Origin: Curvibacter sp. GWA2_63_95
Lineage (GTDB): Bacteria; Pseudomonadota; Gammaproteobacteria; Burkholderiales; Burkholderiaceae_C
Direction: 5' to 3'
DNA length: 64,000 bases
Assembly (NCBI GenBank): GCA_001795455.1
Contig: MGPB01000014.1
Span: 39,040-103,039, forward strand
Position numbers and translations under genes: made by a program. This document shows positions 46,430 through 54,219 of the stretch, piece after piece. Numbering within the stretch: position 1 is the first letter of the stretch; each line of letters opens with the position of its first letter. The notes below the pieces were generated by a model. That model made no database searches and was not told the DNA's origin. It saw only the letters and a list, made by a program, of their open reading frames with translations.

Positions 46430-48646
46430 ATGACCGAAACCACCCACCACCGTATTTGCCCCTTGTGCGAGGCCTGCTGCGGCCTGGAGATCAAGGTACG
46501 CGACCAGCAGGTCGTCAGCATCCGCGGGCACGAGGCCGACGTGCTGAGCCGCGGCTACATCTGCCCCAAGGCGGTGGCCCTGAAAGACCTGCACGAAGAC
46601 CCCGACCGCCTGCGCACGCCGCGCATCAAAAGGAATGGCGTGTTTGTGGAGGCCACCTGGGAGGAAGCCTTTGCAGAGATCGAAAAGCGCCTGCCGCCTC
46701 TCATTGCGGCGCACGGGCCCAACGCCACCAGCGTGGCCGTGGGTAATCCGTCGGCGCACAAAATCGGCCTGCTCACCTACTTTGGCAAGCTGGCGCGTGC
46801 ACTGGGCACCAAAAATGTGTTTTCCGCCTCCACGCTGGACCAGATGCCCAAGCAGCTGGCCAGCGGGCTGATGTTTGGCCACTGGCTGTCCACCGCCCTG
46901 CCCGACATCAGCCGCACCGAGCTGCTGCTGGTGATTGGCGCCAACCCGCTGGCCAGCAATGGCAGCATGTGGACCGTGCCCGACTTCAAGGGCAAGGCCA
47001 AAGCACTGCAAGCGCGCGGTGGCCAGCTCGTCGTGATCGACCCGCGCCGTACCGAGACCGCCGCCATGGCGGACGCGCACCACTTCATCCGCCCCGGCGC
47101 CGATGTGTTCTTGCTGGCAGCCATGGTGCACACCCTGTTTGCCGAAGGGCTGGTGACGCTGGGCCGGGTGGCCGAGTGGGTCAAGGGCACGGATGAGGTC
47201 AAGGCGGCGATTGCGCCCTTCACGCCCGAGGCCGTGGCCACGCGTTGCGGCATGGGGGCCGACACCATCCGCACGCTGGCGCGCCAGTTGGCCCGCACCC
47301 CACGCGCCGCGGTGTACGCCCGCATTGGCACTTGCACCCAGGAGTACGGCACATTGGCCAGCTGGCTGGTGGACGTGCTCAACACCCTCACCGGCCATCT
47401 GGACATGGAAGGCGGCATGCTGTTTGCCAAGTCGGCCGCGTTTGCCAGCAACACCGCGGGCAAACCCGGTGTGGGCAAGGGTGTGAGCACCGGCCGCCAC
47501 CACGCGCGTGTGAGCGGCGCGCCCGAGGTCTACGGCGAGCTGCCCATCACCTGCCTGGCCGAAGAAATTGAAACCCCGGGCGAAGGGCAAATCCGCGCCC
47601 TCATCACCGTGGCCACCAATCCCGTGCTCTCCAGCCCCAACGGCCCGCGCCTGGCGGCCGCGCTGGAGCAACTGGACTTTATGGTGAGCCTGGACATTTA
47701 CCTGAACGAAACCACGCGCCATGCGGACGTGATCCTGCCCGGGCTCTCGCCGCTGGAGGATATGCACTACGACGTGGCGTTTCCCCAGCTGTCGTGGCGC
47801 AACCATGCACGTTACAGCCCGCCCGTGCTGCCACGGCCAGAGGGCCAGCCGGACGAATGGCAAACGCTGCTGAAGATCGCGGCCATCGCCAAGGGCATGG
47901 GCGCGCAGGCGGATGCCAATGCGCTGGATGACGCCCAGTTTGAAGAAGACGCCCAGCGCATGTTTGGCCCGCACGCGGCAGCCATCGTGGCAGCCACCCA
48001 AGGCTTGCGCGGCCCGCAGCGCACGCTGGATGTGGCACTGCGCAGCGGCCCTTACGGAGACCAGTTCGGCCAGAAGCCGGAAGGGCTGAACCTGGCCAAG
48101 GTGATGCTGGCCAACGAAAGCGGTGGCATCGACCTGGGCGAGCTGCAGCCCCGCATTCCCGAAATGCTGCGCACGCCCAGCGGCAAGGTGGAGCTGGCCC
48201 CCCCCCTGTTGCTACAAGATTTGCAGCGCGCTGCGCAGGATCTGCGCCGGCCAGCGCCCGATTTGGTCATCATTGGCCGGCGCGATGTGCGCACCAACAA
48301 CAGCTGGATGCACAACCTGCCCACGCTGGCCAAAGGTCCGTTCCGCTGCACCGCATTGGTCCACCCCGATGACGCCGCACGCCATGGCGTGCAGGACGGT
48401 GCCCTGGCCACGCTGCGCAACGGAGCGCGCAGCGTGCAGGCCCAGGTGCAGATCAGCGACCAGATGATGCCCGGCGTGGTGAGCCTGCCGCACGGCTGGG
48501 GCCACAACCTGCCCGGCGCCCAGCTCCGCGTGGCCGCCGAGCGCCCCGGCGCCAACATCAACGCCCTGCTGGACGACCAGCTGCGCGATCCGCTGTCAGG
48601 CAATGCGGTGCTGGGCGGCGTGGGGATCTCGATGGAGGCGGCCTAG
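46430..48646 (+). CDS. Molybdopterin oxidoreductase family protein
   Basis: A 738-residue protein of the bis-MGD (DMSO reductase) superfamily. Cys10, Cys13, Cys17 and Cys45 (CPLCEACCG ... GYICPKA) form a [4Fe-4S] site; the MGD-binding regions include GANPLASNGSMW, IDPRRTETA and the C-terminal cap (SLPHGWGHNLPGAQL). There is no Tat signal, so it should be cytoplasmic. Formate-dehydrogenase-like and other subgroups share this architecture; no partner subunit adjoins it, so the reaction stays unassigned. The ATG at 46430 follows GAGAG. The 206 bp to acnA hold no further gene that I can see. Confidence 0.88.
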   Translation: MTETTHHRICPLCEACCGLEIKVRDQQVVSIRGHEADVLSRGYICPKAVALKDLHEDPDRLRTPRIKRNGVFVEATWEEAFAEIEKRLPPLIAAHGPNATSVAVGNPSAHKIGLLTYFGKLARALGTKNVFSASTLDQMPKQLASGLMFGHWLSTALPDISRTELLLVIGANPLASNGSMWTVPDFKGKAKALQARGGQLVVIDPRRTETAAMADAHHFIRPGADVFLLAAMVHTLFAEGLVTLGRVAEWVKGTDEVKAAIAPFTPEAVATRCGMGADTIRTLARQLARTPRAAVYARIGTCTQEYGTLASWLVDVLNTLTGHLDMEGGMLFAKSAAFASNTAGKPGVGKGVSTGRHHARVSGAPEVYGELPITCLAEEIETPGEGQIRALITVATNPVLSSPNGPRLAAALEQLDFMVSLDIYLNETTRHADVILPGLSPLEDMHYDVAFPQLSWRNHARYSPPVLPRPEGQPDEWQTLLKIAAIAKGMGAQADANALDDAQFEEDAQRMFGPHAAAIVAATQGLRGPQRTLDVALRSGPYGDQFGQKPEGLNLAKVMLANESGGIDLGELQPRIPEMLRTPSGKVELAPPLLLQDLQRAAQDLRRPAPDLVIIGRRDVRTNNSWMHNLPTLAKGPFRCTALVHPDDAARHGVQDGALATLRNGARSVQAQVQISDQMMPGVVSLPHGWGHNLPGAQLRVAAERPGANINALLDDQLRDPLSGNAVLGGVGISMEAA

Positions 48647-48694
48647 TGACACGACTCGACTGAAAGTCCCTTGCCGCATGACATACTGAGCCCC

Positions 48695-49888
48695 ATGCGG
48701 TGGAAATATCACCCCCTTGGGGTCGGATTTGGGTTATTTGCGGTGGCGCAAGTGGGCGTCGTAGCCGCTAGCTTGGCGTCGCTGGCCTGGTTTGGCCCAC
48801 GCGGAGCGGCATTGGCCGGGGTGCTGGTGCTCAGCCTGCTGCTGCTGAATGCCGGCTTGGTGCTGGTGCACCGGCGTTATGTGGCCCTTCAAGAATCTTC
48901 GCGGCGCTTGAAGCTGCTGGCCGAGATGAACGTGCAGGTGAACCGCGAGATTCTGCTCAACGAAGACATTGAGCTCATCTACCGCACCATCCTCAATTAC
49001 CTCTTCAGTGTGTTCAACACGGCCAGCACGGGCTCGGTGCTGATTCTGGGAGACGACGGCTACCTGACTTTTGCCGCATCGCGCGGATTCACCGAAGCGT
49101 TTGTCGACAAGTTCCACCTGAAACTGGAAGACAGTTTTTTGTACCAGGTCACCGGTGGCGATATCCGCGGCACCCGGCTGATCACCAGCGACGATTTCCG
49201 GAGTATTGAAACCGTGTTCAAACCCGGGGAGTGGGAGTACAAGTCCGTCATCAGCGCGCCCTTGTTCATCGGGGGCCGGTTGTTCGGAATCCTGAACCTC
49301 GACTCCCCCGTCTCCGGCACCTACAACACGCAGGACGTGGAGATCGTCGAGCAGTTCCGCACCCAAATCGAGATCGGACTGCTGGCCCGGGAGCGCTACA
49401 CCACCAACATCAAACGCTACCAGGTGGACGCCCTCACCGGCCTGTTCACCCGTCGCTACTTCGAGGACCTGCTGAAGGTGTCGCTGGACCGAGCCCAGCG
49501 CCAGCAGGAGTCGTTTGTGCTGGCGCTGTTTGATGTGGACGGCCTCAAGGCCACCAACGACTCCCGGGGCCACCTGGCGGGTGACCAGATGCTGCTGGCC
49601 ATTGCCAATGAGCTGCGTGCGTCCTGCCGTTACTCGGACGTCATTGGCAGGCTGGGGGGCGACGAGTTCATTGCCTGCTACTTCCAGAGCGAAATGCCGG
49701 TGATGGAGAAAACCGTGGCCGGCATTCGAGCCAGGCTGCGCGCCAAACCCACGCGCCTGGGCGATGCGGAGTACCGGCTGTCCTTCAGCTATGGGCTGGC
49801 CACCTTTCCGGAAGACGGAACCAGCCAGGAGGCCCTGGTGGCCGTGGCGGACAAACGCCTGTACGCGATGAAGATGGCCAACAAATAA
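48695..49888 (+). CDS. GAF-GGDEF diguanylate cyclase
   Basis: A 397-residue protein: two N-terminal membrane helices (about 8-28 and 33-55), a GAF domain (about 85-230: DIELIYRTILNYLFSVFNTA, then SVISAPLFIGGRLFGILNLD) and a GGDEF domain (about 240-395) with intact GGDEF (321-325) and FDVDGLKATNDSRGH. It should make c-di-GMP in response to a ligand or redox state sensed by GAF. The ATG at 48695 is preferred over an upstream TTG at 48671. Confidence 0.9.
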   Translation: MRWKYHPLGVGFGLFAVAQVGVVAASLASLAWFGPRGAALAGVLVLSLLLLNAGLVLVHRRYVALQESSRRLKLLAEMNVQVNREILLNEDIELIYRTILNYLFSVFNTASTGSVLILGDDGYLTFAASRGFTEAFVDKFHLKLEDSFLYQVTGGDIRGTRLITSDDFRSIETVFKPGEWEYKSVISAPLFIGGRLFGILNLDSPVSGTYNTQDVEIVEQFRTQIEIGLLARERYTTNIKRYQVDALTGLFTRRYFEDLLKVSLDRAQRQQESFVLALFDVDGLKATNDSRGHLAGDQMLLAIANELRASCRYSDVIGRLGGDEFIACYFQSEMPVMEKTVAGIRARLRAKPTRLGDAEYRLSFSYGLATFPEDGTSQEALVAVADKRLYAMKMANK

Positions 49889-49978
49889 GCACCTCGCGGG
49901 AACTACCTAGACGGAATCGGTGCATCGCGTTTTACGATAGCGGCAAAGTCCGCATCCACTGCACCGTCCTGACCCGCC

Positions 49979-50683
49979 ATGAAAAAATCCCTGCTTGCCC
50001 TCGCCGCCTTCCTGGTACTGCTCATCGCCGGTGGCGCCTTGTGGTTACACGGCAATCTGGACGGTCTGGTGCAGGCAGCCATTGGCAAATATGGCAGTGC
50101 GATGACCGGGGCCACGGTCAAGGTCGCGGCGGTCAAACTCAAGGCCGCCGACGGACAGGGCGCGCTCAAGGGCCTGATCGTAGGCAACCCGGCAGGCTTC
50201 AAGACTCCGTATGCGGTGAAGGCCGACACCATCGAGCTGGAAGTGGACGTGGCTTCACTGACCAAAGACGTGGTGCTGGTGAAAAAGATTGTGGTGCTGG
50301 CGCCCGAGGTGATTTATGAGAAGGGCGAGGCGATGACCAACTTTGACGCCCTCCAGAAAAACATCACCACCTACCTCGGCCCGTCCACCAGCAGTGGGCC
50401 GGGCAAGAAGCTGATCGTGCAGGAGTTCACCATCCGCGGGGCCAAGGCGCAGGCCAGCGCGGCCGTCATGGACGGCAAGACGGTCACCGTGGCCCTGCCC
50501 GATATCCAGCTGCGGGACCTGGGCAAGGCCAAGGGCGGCCTCACGCCCGGCGAGCTGGGCCTGGAGATCACCAACGCGCTGGAAAAGCGCCTGACCATCG
50601 CGGTGAACTTTGAGAAGCTGGCGAACTCCGTGGGTGCGGCACTGGAGAAAGCGGGCAACGCCATCAAGGGATTTTTTAAGTAA
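49979..50683 (+). CDS. AsmA-like membrane-anchored protein
   Basis: A 234-residue protein with one N-terminal membrane helix (KKSLLALAAFLVLLIAGGAL) and a periplasmic beta-rich body (TVKVAAVKLKAADGQGALKG, GNPAGFKTPYAVKADTIELE). The repeating beta pattern resembles AsmA/DUF748-type proteins that work at the cell envelope, but the assignment is by impression. It stands alone, followed by a dispersed repeat. Confidence 0.75.
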   Translation: MKKSLLALAAFLVLLIAGGALWLHGNLDGLVQAAIGKYGSAMTGATVKVAAVKLKAADGQGALKGLIVGNPAGFKTPYAVKADTIELEVDVASLTKDVVLVKKIVVLAPEVIYEKGEAMTNFDALQKNITTYLGPSTSSGPGKKLIVQEFTIRGAKAQASAAVMDGKTVTVALPDIQLRDLGKAKGGLTPGELGLEITNALEKRLTIAVNFEKLANSVGAALEKAGNAIKGFFK

Positions 50684-50739
50684 AAAAGGCCTCTAGCCCC
50701 CGTGGCGTATGCGCGAGCAGCTCCTGAATAGATAGCAAT
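50684..50739. repeat. Dispersed repeat (gcgcgagcagct family), copy 6
   Basis: aaaaggcctctagcccccgt, then gcgtatgcgcgagcagct and gatagcaatt. It fills the gap between convergent stops exactly. Confidence 0.85.
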
Positions 50740-51132
50740 TCAAGGCTGCGAGGCCAGCCATTGCAGCGCTGCCAGCACCGCCACCAGCGCCGCCTGGGCC
50801 AGCACATAGGCCACGCCCAGCACCGTCAGCCCCAAGCCACCCGCCAGCACCAGCCCCACGCTGGCCAGCACCCAGGCCGCATTGCACCCGGCCAGCAAAC
50901 GCAGGCCACGCAGGGGCAGCACGGGCCGGGCCAGCAGCCAGCCGATGAAAGCCACAAACACCAACACCAGCCAGGCGGAGCCCTGCACCAGCGCCACCGG
51001 AGCGCCCAGCATGGCGGACACCAAGCCCGGTAGGCCCAAGGACAGGGCCGCCGAACCCGCGCCCGTGACAGCGTCCAGCCAGAGCACCCGGCGAATACCC
51101 AGGGGAGAAGAAAAAGCAGCAACAGCAGACAT
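50740..51132 (-). CDS. Small integral membrane protein
   Basis: A 130-residue protein with four membrane helices (about 20-40, 48-66, 73-95, 100-125) and no catalytic motif; family not recognised. The start is the ATG at 51132, with AGGAG 7 bases upstream. It is divergent from an XRE regulator, its probable controller. Confidence 0.82.
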   Translation of the reverse strand: MSAVAAFSSPLGIRRVLWLDAVTGAGSAALSLGLPGLVSAMLGAPVALVQGSAWLVLVFVAFIGWLLARPVLPLRGLRLLAGCNAAWVLASVGLVLAGGLGLTVLGVAYVLAQAALVAVLAALQWLASQP

Positions 51133-51252
51133 CCGAAACTCCTGAAAGGTGAAAAGAGCCTGCATGGTGCGGCGCAGCGCGCGGCAAAGCCATTACCTCG
51201 GAGGTCATGCGCACCACGCCGCAAAGGCATGGGGGAGCGCTACGATGCCGCC

Positions 51253-52068
51253 ATGCACACCCCCACCTCTGCCCCTGCCAGCTTTGGCCAGCGCCTGCGG
51301 CACTGGCGCCAGCACCGCCGCCTGAGCCAGCAGGAGCTGTCCCAGCAGGCCGATATCTCCACCCGGCACATGAGTTTTCTGGAGACCGACCGCTCGGTGC
51401 CCAGCCGCGAGATGGTGCTGCGCCTGGCCGAACGGCTGGAGGTTCCGCTGCGCGAGCGCAACCAATTGCTCACCAGCGCCGGCTACGCCGCCATGTACCG
51501 CGAACGCCCGCTGGACCACCCCGACATGGCCGAGGCGCGTGCGGCGGTGGACCTGATCCTGCGTTGCCACGAGCCCAACCCCGCGCTGGCGATGGACCGG
51601 CACTGGAACATGGTGAGCGCCAACCGCCTGGTGCCCGTGTTTCTGGCCGACATTGCGCCTGCGCTTTTGCAACCCCCGGTGAATGTGCTGCGCCTGAGCC
51701 TGCACCCCGAGGGGCTGGCGCCACGCATTGCCAACCTGGGGCAGTGGAAACACCACCTGTTTGAACGCCTGCGCCAACAAATCCACAGCACGGGCGACAC
51801 CGCGCTACAGGCCTTGTTGGAAGAGTTGCAGGGGTATGACGCCAGCCACGGCCCGGACCGTGCCCACCTGCAGGGCGAGACCCGCGGCGTGGTGATGCCG
51901 TTTCAGCTGGACACGGCACACGGCCAGCTCAACTTCATCAGCACGGTGACCATTTTTGGTTCGCCCATGGACATCACGCTGCAGGAGCTGGCGCTGGAAA
52001 CCTTTTTGCCCGCCGATGCGACCACAGCCGCAGTGCTGCAGCAGTTTTATAGCCAAATAGGCCTCTAG
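51253..52068 (+). CDS. XRE-family regulator with MmyB-like ligand domain
   Basis: Residues about 6-65 are an HTH_XRE domain (FGQRLRHWRQHRRLSQQELS, ISTRHMSFLETDRSVPSRE). The rest is the MmyB-like, PAS-related ligand domain (NPALAMDRHWNMVSANR). In this family it usually controls the divergent gene, here the small membrane protein. Starts at 51229 and 51253 are both possible. The last codons (IGL) and TAG come from a dispersed repeat copy. Confidence 0.88.
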   Translation: MHTPTSAPASFGQRLRHWRQHRRLSQQELSQQADISTRHMSFLETDRSVPSREMVLRLAERLEVPLRERNQLLTSAGYAAMYRERPLDHPDMAEARAAVDLILRCHEPNPALAMDRHWNMVSANRLVPVFLADIAPALLQPPVNVLRLSLHPEGLAPRIANLGQWKHHLFERLRQQIHSTGDTALQALLEELQGYDASHGPDRAHLQGETRGVVMPFQLDTAHGQLNFISTVTIFGSPMDITLQELALETFLPADATTAAVLQQFYSQIGL

Positions 52069-52114
52069 CCCCCGTGGATACTGCGCAAGCAGCTACCAAA
52101 ACAGGAGCAATTCA
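52053..52114. repeat. Dispersed repeat (gcgcgagcagct family), copy 7
   Basis: ccaaataggcctctagcccc, then actgcgcaagcagctacc and ggagcaatt. The TAG at 52066-52068 is the stop of the XRE gene. It fills the convergent gap to the TetR gene. Confidence 0.85.
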
Positions 52115-52120
52115 CGCCAG

Positions 52121-52747
52121 TCACAGCGCTCCGGGCACAGCCAAACCGGCCAGGTAGGCATCCAGTGTGGCCATGCCCACCTGCTCCAGGTCGAAGGCTT
52201 GCGGGTCCAGCAGCCAGTTGTATTTGAGCCCGCCAATCAGGGCGAACAGGCCCAGCGTGGCGTGGCGAACGTCCATCTCCCGGCGCATATGGCCCTTGTC
52301 GCACGCCAGTTGCATCAGGCGGTGCATGTCATCAATGCAGTCATTGCGCCCGGCAATGTGGCGCTCGCGCATGCTGAGCAGTTCGTCCACGTACTCCACC
52401 TTCTGGGTGGCAATCTCGAACACGCGGCGCACCTGCGGGTTGTGGGCGATCTGCTGGAGGGCCGCCATCGTGTTGCGCCGGATTTTGTCCAGCGGGCGCT
52501 CTTCGTCGGCCGGGGTGATCTCCGTCATGCGCGCCATCATGGGCAGGGTCACCCGCTCCATCATGGCGTGGAACAGCTCGCCCTTGTTCTCAAAATGCCA
52601 GTAAATGGCGCCGCGGGTCAGCCCTGCGTCCTTGGCGATTTCTTGCAGCGATGTGCGCGACACCCCGCGCTGGTGGAACACACGTTCCGCAGCGTCCAGT
52701 ATCAATTCACGGGTGGCAAGGGCGTCTTCTTTGGTTTTGCGGGCCAT
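52121..52747 (-). CDS. AcrR/TtgR-type TetR repressor of the RND operon
   Basis: A 208-residue TetR protein: MARKTKEDALATRELILDAA, SRTSLQEIAKDAGLTRGAIY, WHFENKGELFHAMMERV, very close to AcrR/MexR2-type repressors of RND pumps. It is divergent from the RND operon at 52936-58801, and the operator at 52791-52814 lies in the intergenic region. Drug binding in the C-terminal domain is expected to relieve repression. Confidence 0.93.
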   Translation of the reverse strand: MARKTKEDALATRELILDAAERVFHQRGVSRTSLQEIAKDAGLTRGAIYWHFENKGELFHAMMERVTLPMMARMTEITPADEERPLDKIRRNTMAALQQIAHNPQVRRVFEIATQKVEYVDELLSMRERHIAGRNDCIDDMHRLMQLACDKGHMRREMDVRHATLGLFALIGGLKYNWLLDPQAFDLEQVGMATLDAYLAGLAVPGAL

Positions 52748-52790
52748 GGTTTGACCTCATGAAAATGAGTGGGAATTGTAGTTTTTTTCA

Positions 52791-52814
52791 AACATACATT
52801 CGTGCATGTATGTA
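52791..52814. promoter_or_regulatory. AcrR-type operator
   Basis: A 24-bp near-palindrome with arms ACATACATT and ATGTATGTA around cgtgc. From memory it differs from the E. coli acrAB/acrR operator at only three positions. A -10-like TATACT follows at 52812-52817. Confidence 0.75.
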
Positions 52815-52935
52815 TACTAACCCCCATTGCCGCGGTATGGTTCTGTTTTTATCGAGGGTTTGCCCTAGATCAAACCGCCGGCAAGCCCTCCCCCGATTGC
52901 CTCCCCCAACCACCTTTGTCACAAGGGAAATCTGT

Positions 52936-54198
52936 ATGTCGCTGTTCCGTCAGACCCAGGGCCATTCGCCCTATACCTCTACCGGCCGCGTGGCCATGCT
53001 GGCCATTCCGTTGGCCGTTGCCCTGGTCGCTTGTGGTGCCAAAGACGGTGCCCCTGCTGCGGGTGGCCCTGGCGGCGGCATGCCCCCGGCCGAAGTCGGC
53101 GTGGTCACCGTGGCCGCGCAGTCCGTGGCCCTGCAGTCCGAGCTGCCCGGCCGCGTGAGCGCAGTGCGTGTGGCGCAGGTGCGTGCCCGGGTCAACGGTG
53201 TGGTGTTGCAGCGCCTGTTCCGCGAAGGTAGCGAAGTCAAGGCCGGTCAGGTGCTGTACCAGATCGACTCTGCCCCCTACCGTGCCAGCCTGGAAAGCGC
53301 TGAAGCCAGCGTGGCCAAGGCCCAGGCCAATGTGGCCCAGACCACCGCCCAGGCGGAGCGCTACAAGCCACTGATGGAGGCCAACGCCGTCAGCAAGCAG
53401 GAATACACCACCCTGGTGACCGCCCAGCGCCAGGCCGAAGCCGACCTGTCCACCGCCAAAGCCGCCGTGCAGACCGCGCGCATCAACCTCAACTACGCCA
53501 ACATCACGGCACCCATCTCCGGCCGCATTGGCCAGTCTTTGGTCACCGAAGGCGCCCTGGTCAGTGCCACCGAGGCCACCCAGATGGCGGTGATCCAGCA
53601 AACCGGCACCGTGTATGTGAACTTCACCCAGAGCAGCACCGACGTGCTGCGCCTGCGCAAGGCGATTGCCTCCAAGCAGCTGCGCGCATCGGGCGATGGT
53701 TCGGTGCCCGTGCGTGTGGTGCTGGAAGACGGCACCGAGCTGGCCAAACCCGGCAAGCTGCTGTTCAGCGACCTGACGGTGGACGCCAGCAGCGGCCAGA
53801 TCACGCTGCGTGCCGAGGTGCCCAACACCGACGGCCTGCTGCTGCCCGGCCAATACGTGCGTGTGCGCCTGTCGCAAGCCGAGCTGCCCTCCGCCGTCCT
53901 GCTGCCCCAGCAGGCCGTGACCCGCACCAACCAGGGCGACAGCGTGCTGGTGGTGGGTGAAGGCGGCAAGCCCGGCCCTCGCCCTGTGAAGGTCGGCAAC
54001 GCCCAGAACAACCAGTGGGTGATTCTGGACGGCCTGAAAGAAGGCGACCAGGTCATCGTCGATGGCTTCCAGAAAATGATGGTGCCCGGCGCCCCCGTGA
54101 AGCCCGTGCCCTGGGCAGGCGCTGCGCCTGCCGCGGCCGGTGCCCCCGGCGCCGCTGCATCCGCCCCCGCCGCTGCCGCATCGGCCGCAGGCAAATAA
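52936..54198 (+). CDS. RND efflux periplasmic adaptor, AcrA-like
   Basis: A 420-residue lipoprotein adaptor. The signal ends in the lipobox LVAC (Cys33). The lipoyl/hairpin/beta-barrel order is visible: GRVSAVRVAQVRARVNGVVL, a coiled-coil hairpin (about 110-175), INLNYANITAPISGRIGQSL, and a membrane-proximal domain. The Ala/Pro-rich C-terminal tail (about 390-420) is unusual in composition. The ATG at 52936 has AAGGGA upstream. First gene of the efflux operon. Confidence 0.94.
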   Translation: MSLFRQTQGHSPYTSTGRVAMLAIPLAVALVACGAKDGAPAAGGPGGGMPPAEVGVVTVAAQSVALQSELPGRVSAVRVAQVRARVNGVVLQRLFREGSEVKAGQVLYQIDSAPYRASLESAEASVAKAQANVAQTTAQAERYKPLMEANAVSKQEYTTLVTAQRQAEADLSTAKAAVQTARINLNYANITAPISGRIGQSLVTEGALVSATEATQMAVIQQTGTVYVNFTQSSTDVLRLRKAIASKQLRASGDGSVPVRVVLEDGTELAKPGKLLFSDLTVDASSGQITLRAEVPNTDGLLLPGQYVRVRLSQAELPSAVLLPQQAVTRTNQGDSVLVVGEGGKPGPRPVKVGNAQNNQWVILDGLKEGDQVIVDGFQKMMVPGAPVKPVPWAGAAPAAAGAPGAAASAPAAAASAAGK

Positions 54199-54219
54199 GC
54201 ACACACGAGGCACTTTTCC

